A program made the position numbers and the translations under genes. Shown here one piece after another: positions 24,665 through 31,805 of a stretch of DNA of 34,768 nt (the stretch's first letter is position 1; the number at the start of each line of letters is the position of its first letter). The notes under the pieces are model-generated. The model had not been told where the DNA came from and did not search any database. It worked only from the letters and a program-made list of their open reading frames with translations. Origin of the DNA: an uncultured Collinsella sp. (GTDB lineage: Bacteria; Actinomycetota; Coriobacteriia; Coriobacteriales; Coriobacteriaceae); the NCBI GenBank assembly GCA_902470925.1, contig CABRIF010000012.1, positions 1-34,768 on the forward strand, given 5' to 3'.

Positions 24665-25405
24665 GTGGTTATGCTACGTGCGATGATCGTCGACGACGAG
24701 GCTCCAGCACGCTCTGAGCTGCGCTACCTGCTTGAGCAGACGGGCAAGATCAGCTCGATCTGCGAGGCGACCAGCGTCCGCTCCGCGATAGAGATGCTGA
24801 TGGATGTGCGAGTGGACGTGGTGTTCCTCGACATCTCCATGCCGGGCGCCTCGGGGTTGCAGCTCGCCGAGGCGCTCTATAAACTCAAGACCCCGCCTGC
24901 GATCGTGTTCGTGACCGCCTATAGCGATCATGCGGTCGAGGCGTTCGACGTCGATGCCGTCGACTACCTGATGAAGCCTGTGGAGGAGGCGCGTCTCGAT
25001 CGAGCGATCGAGAAGGTGCTCGCCCGCGGGGTCGCCGGGTCGGACGCGGTGACGTCGACGCTGTCGGGTTCGGCGATCGAGCGCATCTCGGTGGAGAAAA
25101 GCGGCCGCAAGGTGCTGATCCCGATCGATCAGATCCGCTTCATCATGGCCAAGGACGACTACTCCTGCATCTTCACGGGCGACGACCGGTTCCTCTCTAC
25201 TACCTCGCTGGCGCAGTTCGAGGCCAAGCTCAACGAGTTCGGGTTCTTCCGCGTGCACCGGCGCTACATCGTGAACCTGTCATGCGTGGAGGACGTGGAG
25301 TCGATCCAGGCGGGTACTATCCAGCTGGGCGTCAGCGGTTTGGACGAGCGCATCCCGGTGTCGCGCCGCCGCGTGGTCCCCTTGAAGAAAGCGTTGAATA
25401 TCTAA
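24665..25405 (+). CDS. LytTR-family response regulator
   Basis: A 246-residue two-domain regulator. Receiver (about 4-120): acidic pocket Asp10/Asp11, phosphorylated Asp56 in FLDISMPG, Thr84 and Lys104. LytTR DNA-binding domain (about 135-245): KSGRKVLIPIDQIRFIMAKD, YSCIF, and the FFRVHRRYIVNL strand typical of AgrA/LytR proteins. The GTG at 24665 lies 5 bases after AAAGGT and is preferred; an ATG at 24671 is possible but poorly spaced. It is partnered with the upstream LytS-type kinase and followed 1 bp later by a phosphoesterase gene. Targets are not evident. Confidence 0.93.
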   Translation: MVMLRAMIVDDEAPARSELRYLLEQTGKISSICEATSVRSAIEMLMDVRVDVVFLDISMPGASGLQLAEALYKLKTPPAIVFVTAYSDHAVEAFDVDAVDYLMKPVEEARLDRAIEKVLARGVAGSDAVTSTLSGSAIERISVEKSGRKVLIPIDQIRFIMAKDDYSCIFTGDDRFLSTTSLAQFEAKLNEFGFFRVHRRYIVNLSCVEDVESIQAGTIQLGVSGLDERIPVSRRRVVPLKKALNI

Positions 25406-25406
25406 G

Positions 25407-25865
25407 ATGGCAAAGCGCATCGATATCGTGTCCGACACGCACGGCTGCCTGTCGGATCGTCTGCTGGAGGCCTTGGACGGTTGCGACCTGTTGATCCATG
25501 CAGGCGACATCACCTCGGAAGCCGATTGGGCCCAGCTTGAGGCCATCGCGCCCGAGGTGCATGGGGCGCTGGGCAACAACGACGGGTACTACTACAACTA
25601 CGGCCCCGCCGTGGAGCGCCTAGCGGTGTTCGTCTACGAGGGGTTGCGTATCTCGGTTGCGCATTACCGCGATGAGCTGCCGTGCGGCAGCTCGGATGTG
25701 GCCGTGTGCGGGCACACGCATCGGGCGATGATCGTCCATGAGGGGCGGTGCCTGGTGGTGAACCCGGGTTCTGCGTCCTGCCCGCGTGGCGAGCGCGGCC
25801 CCACCATCGCGCGCCTTGTGGTCGAGGATGGCCGGGTGCTGTCCGCCGAGATCGTCGACCTGTAG
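25407..25865 (+). CDS. YfcE/MJ0936-type metallophosphodiesterase
   Basis: A 152-residue single-domain metallophosphoesterase. All motifs are present: SDTHG (9-13), HAGD (31-34), GNND (56-59), His86, and GHTH (102-105), plus the closing NPGSAS. The family cleaves phosphodiesters such as bis-pNPP in vitro; the natural substrates are mostly unknown. The start is 1 bp after the regulator stop, so it is probably part of the same message. 25866-25987 holds no gene. Confidence 0.88.
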   Translation: MAKRIDIVSDTHGCLSDRLLEALDGCDLLIHAGDITSEADWAQLEAIAPEVHGALGNNDGYYYNYGPAVERLAVFVYEGLRISVAHYRDELPCGSSDVAVCGHTHRAMIVHEGRCLVVNPGSASCPRGERGPTIARLVVEDGRVLSAEIVDL

Positions 25866-25987
25866 GGCCCGTCTGCGGCGACGGCTATGGTGCGAGGATC
25901 GGGCTTCTGTCCGCAGCCTGGTCCAACCCTCGGTGTTGCGGCTGTGAGCTGGGAAAACGGCGGATGGAAAAATATTCAAAATTCTTC

Positions 25988-26017
25988 TTGCGTACACGGA
26001 GCACTTCTGTGTATACT
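25988..26017 (+). promoter_or_regulatory. Promoter of tRNA-Asp
   Basis: TTGCGT (25988-25993), an 18-bp spacer, and TATACT (26012-26017), in a local AT-rich patch 24 bases before the tRNA. The 5' leader holds a small hairpin GCAGCA-GT-TGCTGC (26025-26038) immediately before the tRNA. Confidence 0.65.
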
Positions 26018-26040
26018 AGCTCTCGCAGCAGTTGCTGCCT

Positions 26041-26118
<78 letters not shown>

Positions 26119-26126
26119 TCGCAATC

Positions 26127-26155
26127 AAAGCCTCGTCGTACAGACGGGGCTTTTT
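26127..26155 (+). terminator. Rho-independent terminator of tRNA-Asp
   Basis: AAAGCCTCGTC (26127-26137) pairs with GACGGGGCTTT (26143-26153) over 11 bp with one G-T and a 5-base loop, and ends in TTTTT. Confidence 0.92.
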
Positions 26156-26253
26156 GCGTATAAAAGGGTGCCGTACGCAGGAGCGGCGTAGCCAAGATGG
26201 CGCGCAACCTGTAAATTGCTACAAGAAGCGCATGCTTTTATGGACAGATGCGA

Positions 26254-26312
26254 TATAGTATTCGGCTGCAAAGGTTTTCGAACGTATGCCCGGGGGTGCT
26301 TCCATGCATGGA
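26254..26312 (+). promoter_or_regulatory. Candidate promoter and operator of the Rrf2 gene
   Basis: TATAGT (26254-26259) is a good -10 but has no clear -35. A perfect 12-base palindrome TCCATGCATGGA (26301-26312) lies 59 bp before the Rrf2 start and could be its autoregulatory site. Confidence 0.35.
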
Positions 26313-26370
26313 GGAACGATCCGCCTTGCCGGGCCGTTGGCGCGCAGGACTCGATGGGGAGTTGATTGAC

Positions 26371-26862
26371 ATGGATATCTCACGCAAGACCGACTACGCG
26401 TTGCGCATGTTGGCCATGCTCGTGCAGGGGGAGGACCATCTGCTCTCCGTGCGCACCGCCGCAGAGGAGGTGGACGTGCCCTATTCCTTCGCGCGCTCGA
26501 TTCAACACGGCCTGGTGCAGGCGGGTATCGTCGAGAGCCTGCGCGGGGTGCATGGCGGCATGCGTCTGAAGGTCGATCCCGCCGAGGTCACCATCCGCCA
26601 GATCGTCGAGGCGGTGCAGGGTCCGCTGGTCATGAACGATTGCACGGCGGAAGATGTCGTCTGCCCCCGTTCGAGCGGGTGCTGCTACCATCCGATCTGG
26701 GTGGGTGCGCAGGCCCTGATGCACGACTACCTGGATTCGGTCACGCTGGACGATGTGGTCAATCGGCGGCAGAATCCGGCAGTGGATGCCAAGTTCGCCG
26801 ACCGCGACCGGTTTTCGGAATATGCGGTGTGCGGTGAGCGGTGCACCCAGGCGCTGTCGTAG
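26371..26862 (+). CDS. Rrf2-family Fe-S-type transcription regulator
   Basis: A 163-residue regulator. A winged helix (about 1-75) starts MDISRKTDYALRMLAML, the standard Rrf2 opening. Four Cys follow as C91-x6-C98-x5-C104-C105, close to the IscR/NsrR cluster spacing, so an Fe-S cluster sensing redox, iron or NO is likely. A further VCGERC lies at the C-terminus. GGGAG lies 9 bases before the ATG at 26371; the 41 open codons upstream are not supported. It sits just upstream of the MutY-like gene and 1.6 kb before rubrerythrin, which it might control. Confidence 0.85.
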   Translation: MDISRKTDYALRMLAMLVQGEDHLLSVRTAAEEVDVPYSFARSIQHGLVQAGIVESLRGVHGGMRLKVDPAEVTIRQIVEAVQGPLVMNDCTAEDVVCPRSSGCCYHPIWVGAQALMHDYLDSVTLDDVVNRRQNPAVDAKFADRDRFSEYAVCGERCTQALS

Positions 26863-26929
26863 GAACGCACCGGCGCCGGCATGTCCGGTGTCGGGAAGCG
26901 GGCGGATGCGGGTTCGGTGAGGAGGCAAG

Positions 26930-27844
26930 ATGGTGCAGGAGTCCTTTCGGAGTCTGATTCGGGCGGAGGGTGCTCGCCTGTATCGCGATCTTGCCTGGCG
27001 CCGCACGCGCGACCCCTATGAAATCTGGCTGTCCGAGGTCATGCTGCAGCAAACGCAGGTGCCGCGGGTGGAGGGGCGTTGGCCTGAGTGGCTTGAGCGG
27101 TTCCCCAGCGTATTTGCCCTGGCCGAGGCTTCCACGAGCGAGGTGCTCGCCGTCTGGCAGGGTATGGGGTACAACCGGCGCGCACTGGCGCTCAAAGCGG
27201 CGGCAGAAGAGGTGGTGCGCTCCTATGACGGGGTGTTTCCCTCGGGTGTGAAGGAGCTCGTGGCGCTGCCCGGCATCGGGCCGGCGACGGCGCAGGGCAT
27301 TCGCTCGTTTGCCTTCGACCTTCCCGGTGTATATTTGGAAACCAACGTGCGGACCGTGTTTTTGCACCATCTGTTCCCCGAAGTGCCGGAGGTTCCGGAC
27401 AAGGAGCTGGTTCCGCTTGTAGAGGCGGCCTGCCCGGCCGGACGGGATATGCAGGGTGCAGGCGAGAAGGACGCTGGCGTCTATGCGCGTCCGCAGGATG
27501 CCGACGACACCCCGCGCGCCTGGTACTATGCACTGCTCGACTATGGCTTCTACCTGAAGAAGACCGTGCCCAACCCCTCTCGGCGCTCGAAGGCCTATAC
27601 ACGGCAGTCGAAATTCGAAGGATCGCGGCGTCAGAAGCGGGCGGCGGTGGTGCGGATGCTGCTCGATGCCCAGGCTTCGGCGTCCTCGGGGTTGGCGCTT
27701 TCCGAGGTATCCGAGCGCTTGGATGAGCTTGAGCGGGCGTCGGGGCGGGCGGCGGTGGCGCGCGATGAGGTCCGCTCCATTCTGGATGATTTGGTACGCG
27801 AGGGATTCTGCTGTGAGCAGGGCGGCTCCTGGCGTATCGCGTAA
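26930..27844 (+). CDS. MutY-like DNA glycosylase without Fe-S cluster
   Basis: A 304-residue HhH-GPD protein. The N-terminal half resembles MutY: WLSEVMLQQTQVPRV (33-47) and the helix-hairpin-helix LPGIGPATAQGI (113-124). Three features differ. The catalytic Asp position reads LETNVRTV with Glu137. The C-x6-C-x2-C-x5-C cluster loop is absent, replaced by the block NPSRRSKAYTRQSKFEGSRR (215-234). The MutT-like C-terminal domain that reads 8-oxoG is missing, replaced by a winged-helix-like tail (about 235-304). It is therefore probably not a true A/G mismatch glycosylase, although databases may call it MutY. The ATG follows GAGGAGG. Confidence 0.8.
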   Translation: MVQESFRSLIRAEGARLYRDLAWRRTRDPYEIWLSEVMLQQTQVPRVEGRWPEWLERFPSVFALAEASTSEVLAVWQGMGYNRRALALKAAAEEVVRSYDGVFPSGVKELVALPGIGPATAQGIRSFAFDLPGVYLETNVRTVFLHHLFPEVPEVPDKELVPLVEAACPAGRDMQGAGEKDAGVYARPQDADDTPRAWYYALLDYGFYLKKTVPNPSRRSKAYTRQSKFEGSRRQKRAAVVRMLLDAQASASSGLALSEVSERLDELERASGRAAVARDEVRSILDDLVREGFCCEQGGSWRIA

Positions 27845-27919
27845 GCGCGTTTGTGCTGCTGTATGCCGAAAAATCCCTGTGTGCAGGCCATGTAAAACGG
27901 GTAGATAGCTTTTGTGGAG

Positions 27920-27948
27920 TTGTTCCTTATTAGGAATGAATCTACAAT
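27920..27948 (+). promoter_or_regulatory. Rubrerythrin promoter with internal dyad
   Basis: TTGTTC (27920-27925), a 17-bp spacer, and TACAAT (27943-27948). TTCCT-TATT-AGGAA (27923-27936) overlaps the -35 and spacer and could bind a redox repressor. The leader then runs about 60 bases to the start codon. Confidence 0.55.
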
Positions 27949-28013
27949 AAGGATGCCGCCACGGTATGGTGTATCGCGGCGGTTCGTATCCTCACACCGC
28001 ACAAGGAGGGCAT

Positions 28014-28553
28014 ATGGATTTCGAGAACTCTCAGACCAAGAAGAACCTGGAGACCGCTTTCGCCGGCGAGTCCCAGGCCCACACCAAGTACCGCTACTAT
28101 GCGTCCAAGGCTAAGAAGGACGGCTACGTGCAGATCTCCAACATCTTCATGGAGACGGCTCTAAACGAGTCCGAGCACGCCAAGCTGTGGTTCAAGGAGC
28201 TGCATGGCGGTGCGGTGCCGGGCACGCTGGACAACCTGCGTGACGCCGCCGCTGGCGAGAACTACGAGTGGACCACCATGTACGACGAGTTCGCCAAGAC
28301 CGCCGACGAGGAGGGCTTCACCGCCATCGCCGCCAAGTTTCGCGGTGTCGGTGCTGTTGAGAAGGCGCACGAGGAGCGCTACAACAAGCTCGCCGAGCGC
28401 GTTGAGAAGGGCGAGGTCTTCAACCGCGCCGGCGTGAAGGTGTGGAAGTGCCTGAACTGCGGCCACCTGCACGTGGGTCCCGAGGCGCCTGCCGCCTGCC
28501 CGGTGTGCGCTCATCCGCAGAGCTACTTCGAGGAGCAGGTCGTCAACTACTAA
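28014..28553 (+). CDS. rbr: Rubrerythrin
   Basis: A 179-residue peroxide-reducing protein of anaerobes. The four-helix di-iron domain (1-135) has GES (Glu19), NESEH (Glu52, His55) and VEKAHEERY. The C-terminal rubredoxin domain has CLNC (146, 149) and CPVC (162, 165). The length is typical for the short form. The ATG at 28014 follows a strong AAGGAGGG. Codon use looks like that of a highly expressed gene (AAG, AAC, CTG, GAG). It is a single-gene unit between its own promoter and a strong terminator. Confidence 0.96.
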   Translation: MDFENSQTKKNLETAFAGESQAHTKYRYYASKAKKDGYVQISNIFMETALNESEHAKLWFKELHGGAVPGTLDNLRDAAAGENYEWTTMYDEFAKTADEEGFTAIAAKFRGVGAVEKAHEERYNKLAERVEKGEVFNRAGVKVWKCLNCGHLHVGPEAPAACPVCAHPQSYFEEQVVNY

Positions 28554-28592
28554 GGCGACGCCGCTGCATGCCGTCAGGCATACAGGATGGGA

Positions 28593-28625
28593 GCCGGTGC
28601 CGGCATATGTCGGCACCGGCTTTTT
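28593..28625 (+). terminator. Rho-independent terminator of rubrerythrin
   Basis: GCCGGTGCCG (28593-28602) and CGGCACCGGC (28611-28620) form a perfect 10-bp stem with loop GCATATGT, followed by TTTTT. 28626-28875 holds no supported gene; it is AT-richer and carries two TTGACA hexamers (28686 and 28703). Confidence 0.95.
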
Positions 28626-28875
28626 CATAGAGGGTGTCTGTCTGTATGATTTTCGCAAGCTATGAGACGGTTTGCAGCAAGGATCTTGACAGGTCCCACG
28701 CATTGACATGAGTGTTTCATATGCGCAGGTAGCATGGCGTATGAACGGTCGGACGATCTCATTTTGAGCGGAAGTCTGCAAAGAAAGCGCGTTTCGATTG
28801 ACGTGCGTTCTCGAGGGGTCCATGCTATTGATCTCTTTCCTCGCACGTGCCTCCGCTCAAGGGGTGGATGTTCGC

Positions 28876-29544
28876 ATGGACCTGTTTATTGAAACGCCGC
28901 AGCAGGCGGCACGGCGCTCGGAGCGCTGGGAGCGGTTCGAAACCTATCGATCTGTTGACTCGGGATCTGGTGGTGGGCCGGTCGAGGTGCCGGAAGCGCA
29001 TGGTGAGGGGGAGGTGCCGCCGCGCTGCGCCGTCCGTTCGCGGCGCGCGGCGGCCTCATCAGGAGCTGGTGATGCGCCATGCGTGCGGTCGGGCGCAGCG
29101 GCGGGCGGCGATGCGCCGCGTGGGCGCTCGGGTTCGGCGCCGACGATGGGCGGGCCGCACGCGTCCCCAGACGGGGCGCCTGCGGTGTCCGATGCGGCGC
29201 GAGGCGCGCGCTCGGCTGCGATGGCGCCTGAGCAGGGGCCGGCGGCCGGGGCCCTCGACCTGGATGAGCCGGAGCCCTACTCGATTGCTGGCGAGGCCTA
29301 CCGGCGGGAGCTTGCCTACGACAGGGGCCGCATGCGGCGCTGGAAGGCCATGCAGGCGATTCGGGTGCTTGCGTATATCGTTTTGGTCCCAGTGGCGGTG
29401 GTGGCCGTGTTCATCGCCGCCTATGCGCTGACCTACGTGCTAAACGGTGCAACTCCCGACGAGCTGCTGGCTGCGCTGCGGAGCCTGGCGCTGCGCGCCG
29501 AAGGCTTGGTGGCAGAGTGGACGTCGATGCTGCCTGCAGGGTAG
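28876..29544 (+). CDS. Hypothetical protein with one C-terminal membrane helix
   Basis: A 222-residue protein of unknown function. A short basic N-terminus (MDLFIETPQQAARRSERWER) leads into a long Ala/Gly/Arg/Pro-rich disordered region (about 30-125). A conserved-looking segment YSIAGEAYRRELAYDRGRMR then precedes a membrane helix (about 167-192, YIVLVPVAVVAVFIAAYALTYV) and a short tail. The start is uncertain: AAGGGG is about 10 bases before this ATG, while an in-frame ATG at 28822 has GAGGGG at better spacing and would add 18 residues. It ends 86 bp before rmuC on the same strand. Confidence 0.6.
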   Translation: MDLFIETPQQAARRSERWERFETYRSVDSGSGGGPVEVPEAHGEGEVPPRCAVRSRRAAASSGAGDAPCVRSGAAAGGDAPRGRSGSAPTMGGPHASPDGAPAVSDAARGARSAAMAPEQGPAAGALDLDEPEPYSIAGEAYRRELAYDRGRMRRWKAMQAIRVLAYIVLVPVAVVAVFIAAYALTYVLNGATPDELLAALRSLALRAEGLVAEWTSMLPAG

Positions 29545-29557
29545 GGCGTCGGGATTT

Positions 29558-29581
29558 CTGCGCGAACATATGTCCGCGCAG
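29558..29581. promoter_or_regulatory. LexA/DinR-type SOS box upstream of rmuC
   Basis: CGAACATATGTCCG (29563-29576) matches the Gram-positive SOS box CGAACRNRYGTTCG at 13 of 14 positions. It lies inside a larger 24-bp dyad with arms CTGCGCG/CGCGCAG and only one mismatched pair. A -10-like TATGAT follows at 29587-29592, so the box would cover the -35 region of rmuC. Confidence 0.65.
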
Positions 29582-29630
29582 TTCGGTATGATGGAGCTGT
29601 TGAATTATCGGCGGATGTGGGTGGTGTTGA

Positions 29631-31010
29631 GTGGATACGGGAATCGTTGCGATGGCGCTTGCCGGCGTGGTGCTGGTGGTCGTGATACTGCTGGTCGCGG
29701 GCTTGCGCGGCGCGCGCGTGCAAGGAGCGGCGACCATGCGCGAGCTGCAGGCGCTGCGCGGGGCGCTGGAAGAGGTCGGCGGCGCGCTCGACCAGATGGG
29801 TGCGCAGGTGCGCGCGCTGCAGGACCGCACGTCTGCGCTCCAGCTTTCCGAGCAGCAGCGATTCGATGGCACCATGCGGTCGCTGGATCAGCTGGGTGTG
29901 CGCGTGGATGCGTCGCGTCAGGAAAGCGCGCAGCGGCTCGACCACCAGCGCGATGTCATGGAAGGGCGCATCGACGCTTTGCGCGAGACCGTGGAGCGCC
30001 AGCTGGGGGATATTCGCTCCGACAACGAGCGCAAGCTCGAGGCAATCCGCGTGACGGTGGACGAGAAGCTGGCAACCACGTTGAACGACCGCTTGGGTGC
30101 GTCGTTCAAGCAGGTAAGCGATCAGCTCGAGGCGGTGTATCGGGGGCTGGGCGACATGCAGAGCGTTGCTGCCGGCGTGGGGGATCTGAAGCGCGTCCTG
30201 TCGAATGTGAAGACGCGCGGCATCTTGGGTGAGGTGCAGCTGGGCGCCATCCTGGCTGACATCCTGGCGCCCGATCAGTACGCGCAGAACGTGGCAACCA
30301 AGCCGGGCAGCTCGGAACGGGTGGAGTTCGCCGTGAAGCTGCCGCAGGAGGCAGGAAGTTCTGTATGGCTCCCCATCGACTCGAAATTCCCCGGCGATAC
30401 CTATGAGCATCTGCGCGATGCGATGGATGCGGGCGATGCGGCCGGTATCGCGCAGGTGCGCCGCGCGCTTGAGCAGGTCATCAAAGCCGAGGCGAAGGAC
30501 ATCTCCACCAAATATCTGAGCGTTCCGGAGACCACGAACTTCGGGATCATGTTCCTGCCGTTCGAGGGGCTGTATGCCGAGGTGGTCGATCGACCCGGCC
30601 TGATCGAGTGCCTGCAGCGCGACTACCAGGTCAACGTTGCGGGCCCGTCAACCATGGCGGTGATTCTCAACAGCTTGCAGATGAGCTATCAGACGTTCGC
30701 GTTCCAGCGTCAGGCCGACGAGATCCAGCGGGTGCTGAGTGCGGTGAAGGCGGAATTCCCCAAGTACCAGGCAGAGCTGCGCCGGGCGCTCAGGCAGATA
30801 GAGACGGCTGGGAAGACGGTGGACGGTATCATCAACACGCGTACGAACGTGATAGCGCGCAAGCTCAAGGGCGTCACCGCCATGGAGGACGAGGCGCTGG
30901 CGGTCGAGGTGCTGGGAATCGAGGCAGGCCCGGCCGCATCGGACGACGATGCGGCGGGCATCCACGGGGCGATGCCGGAGTCCGAGGAAGCGGCGCTTGA
31001 GGGCGCATAG
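29631..31010 (+). CDS. rmuC: DNA recombination protein RmuC
   Basis: A 459-residue membrane-anchored protein. One N-terminal helix (4-24) and a long coiled coil (about 35-175) are followed by the RmuC nuclease-like core (about 185-415). The core has LSNVKTRGILGEVQL, WLPIDSKFP with the PD-(D/E)xK-like Asp and Lys, IMFLPFEGLYAEV, and GPSTMAVILNSLQM. The family limits rearrangements between inverted repeats. It starts with GTG at 29631 (weak GGTGG site). The upstream LexA-type box predicts DNA-damage induction. nth follows 22 bp after its stop. Confidence 0.93.
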   Translation: MDTGIVAMALAGVVLVVVILLVAGLRGARVQGAATMRELQALRGALEEVGGALDQMGAQVRALQDRTSALQLSEQQRFDGTMRSLDQLGVRVDASRQESAQRLDHQRDVMEGRIDALRETVERQLGDIRSDNERKLEAIRVTVDEKLATTLNDRLGASFKQVSDQLEAVYRGLGDMQSVAAGVGDLKRVLSNVKTRGILGEVQLGAILADILAPDQYAQNVATKPGSSERVEFAVKLPQEAGSSVWLPIDSKFPGDTYEHLRDAMDAGDAAGIAQVRRALEQVIKAEAKDISTKYLSVPETTNFGIMFLPFEGLYAEVVDRPGLIECLQRDYQVNVAGPSTMAVILNSLQMSYQTFAFQRQADEIQRVLSAVKAEFPKYQAELRRALRQIETAGKTVDGIINTRTNVIARKLKGVTAMEDEALAVEVLGIEAGPAASDDDAAGIHGAMPESEEAALEGA

Positions 31011-31032
31011 CGAACGGGAGGGAATGCAGGAT

Positions 31033-31695
31033 ATGCCACGGGAGACGAATGCAGCCAAGCGGGAGCGCGCCATCGAGGTGTGCCGGCGGCTCAATGAGCG
31101 CTACGGACCGGTGGAGTGCTTTTTGGACCATGCCAACCCATTCCGCCTGGTGATTGCGGTGCTGTTGTCTGCCCAGACGACCGACGCCCAGGTCAACAAG
31201 GTGACGCCGGCCCTGTTTGAGCGCTGGCCCACGCCGGAGGCGATGGCACAGGCAACCTATGAGGAGCTGTCGGGCGTCATCAAGTCGCTGGGCTTCTACA
31301 AAACAAAGGCGAAGCACTGCATTGAGTGCGCGCAGATGATTGTCGCCGACTACGACGGTGTGGTTCCGGCCGACATGAAGGAGCTCGTCAAGCTGCCCGG
31401 CGTGGGGCGCAAGACGGCGAACATCGTGCTCAATGTGGGCTATGGCATCGTGGAGGGGATCGCGGTCGATACGCATGTCAACCGCATCGCCCATCGTCTC
31501 AAGCTGTCGCCCAAGACGCATGAAAAGGAGCCGTTGAAAACCGAGCAGGATCTTCTGAAGATTCTGCCGAAGGAGTACTGGAACGACGTCAACCACCAGT
31601 GGATCATGCTGGGGCGCGAGATCTGCGATGCGCGCAAGCCCCTCTGCGGGGAGTGTCCGCTGGCCGATATCTGCCCGAGCGCCCGGATGGGATAG
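31033..31695 (+). CDS. nth: Endonuclease III
   Basis: A 220-residue DNA glycosylase/AP lyase that removes oxidised pyrimidines. Seen: LLSAQTTDAQVNKV (44-57), HhH LPGVGRKTAN with catalytic Lys127, Asp146 in VDTHVNR, and the 4Fe-4S loop C198-x6-C205-x2-C208-x5-C214. All catalytic and cluster residues are intact, in contrast to the MutY-like gene 4 kb upstream. An in-frame ATG at 31024 would add three residues; GGGAGGG (31016-31022) is too close to it. It is probably co-transcribed with rmuC. Confidence 0.95.
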   Translation: MPRETNAAKRERAIEVCRRLNERYGPVECFLDHANPFRLVIAVLLSAQTTDAQVNKVTPALFERWPTPEAMAQATYEELSGVIKSLGFYKTKAKHCIECAQMIVADYDGVVPADMKELVKLPGVGRKTANIVLNVGYGIVEGIAVDTHVNRIAHRLKLSPKTHEKEPLKTEQDLLKILPKEYWNDVNHQWIMLGREICDARKPLCGECPLADICPSARMG

Positions 31696-31731
31696 GATGG
31701 AAGGCATCGTAGTGTTTTGTAGCGTTTGAGC

Positions 31732-31758
31732 CCGGTCGGACGCTTGCCGCCCGACCGG
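31732..31758. other. Hairpin between nth and mfd
   Basis: CCGGTCGG (31732-31739) pairs with CCGACCGG (31751-31758) around an 11-base loop. There is no T-run on the plus strand, so it is a weak candidate for a terminator of the rmuC-nth unit. Confidence 0.35.
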
Positions 31759-31805
31759 ATCGGGTGCCCGTTCGCACACCGGCCGGAACCGCCAGGGGAG
31801 ATTCA

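Noticed and set aside
26279..26292. SOS-box-like CGAACGTATGCCCG before the Rrf2 gene
   Set aside because: Only 12 of 14 matches, with both errors in the conserved GTTC half; a chance match is likely.
28686..28708. Two TTGACA hexamers 17 bp apart before the hypothetical gene
   Set aside because: Neither has a -10 at acceptable spacing, so no promoter is called.
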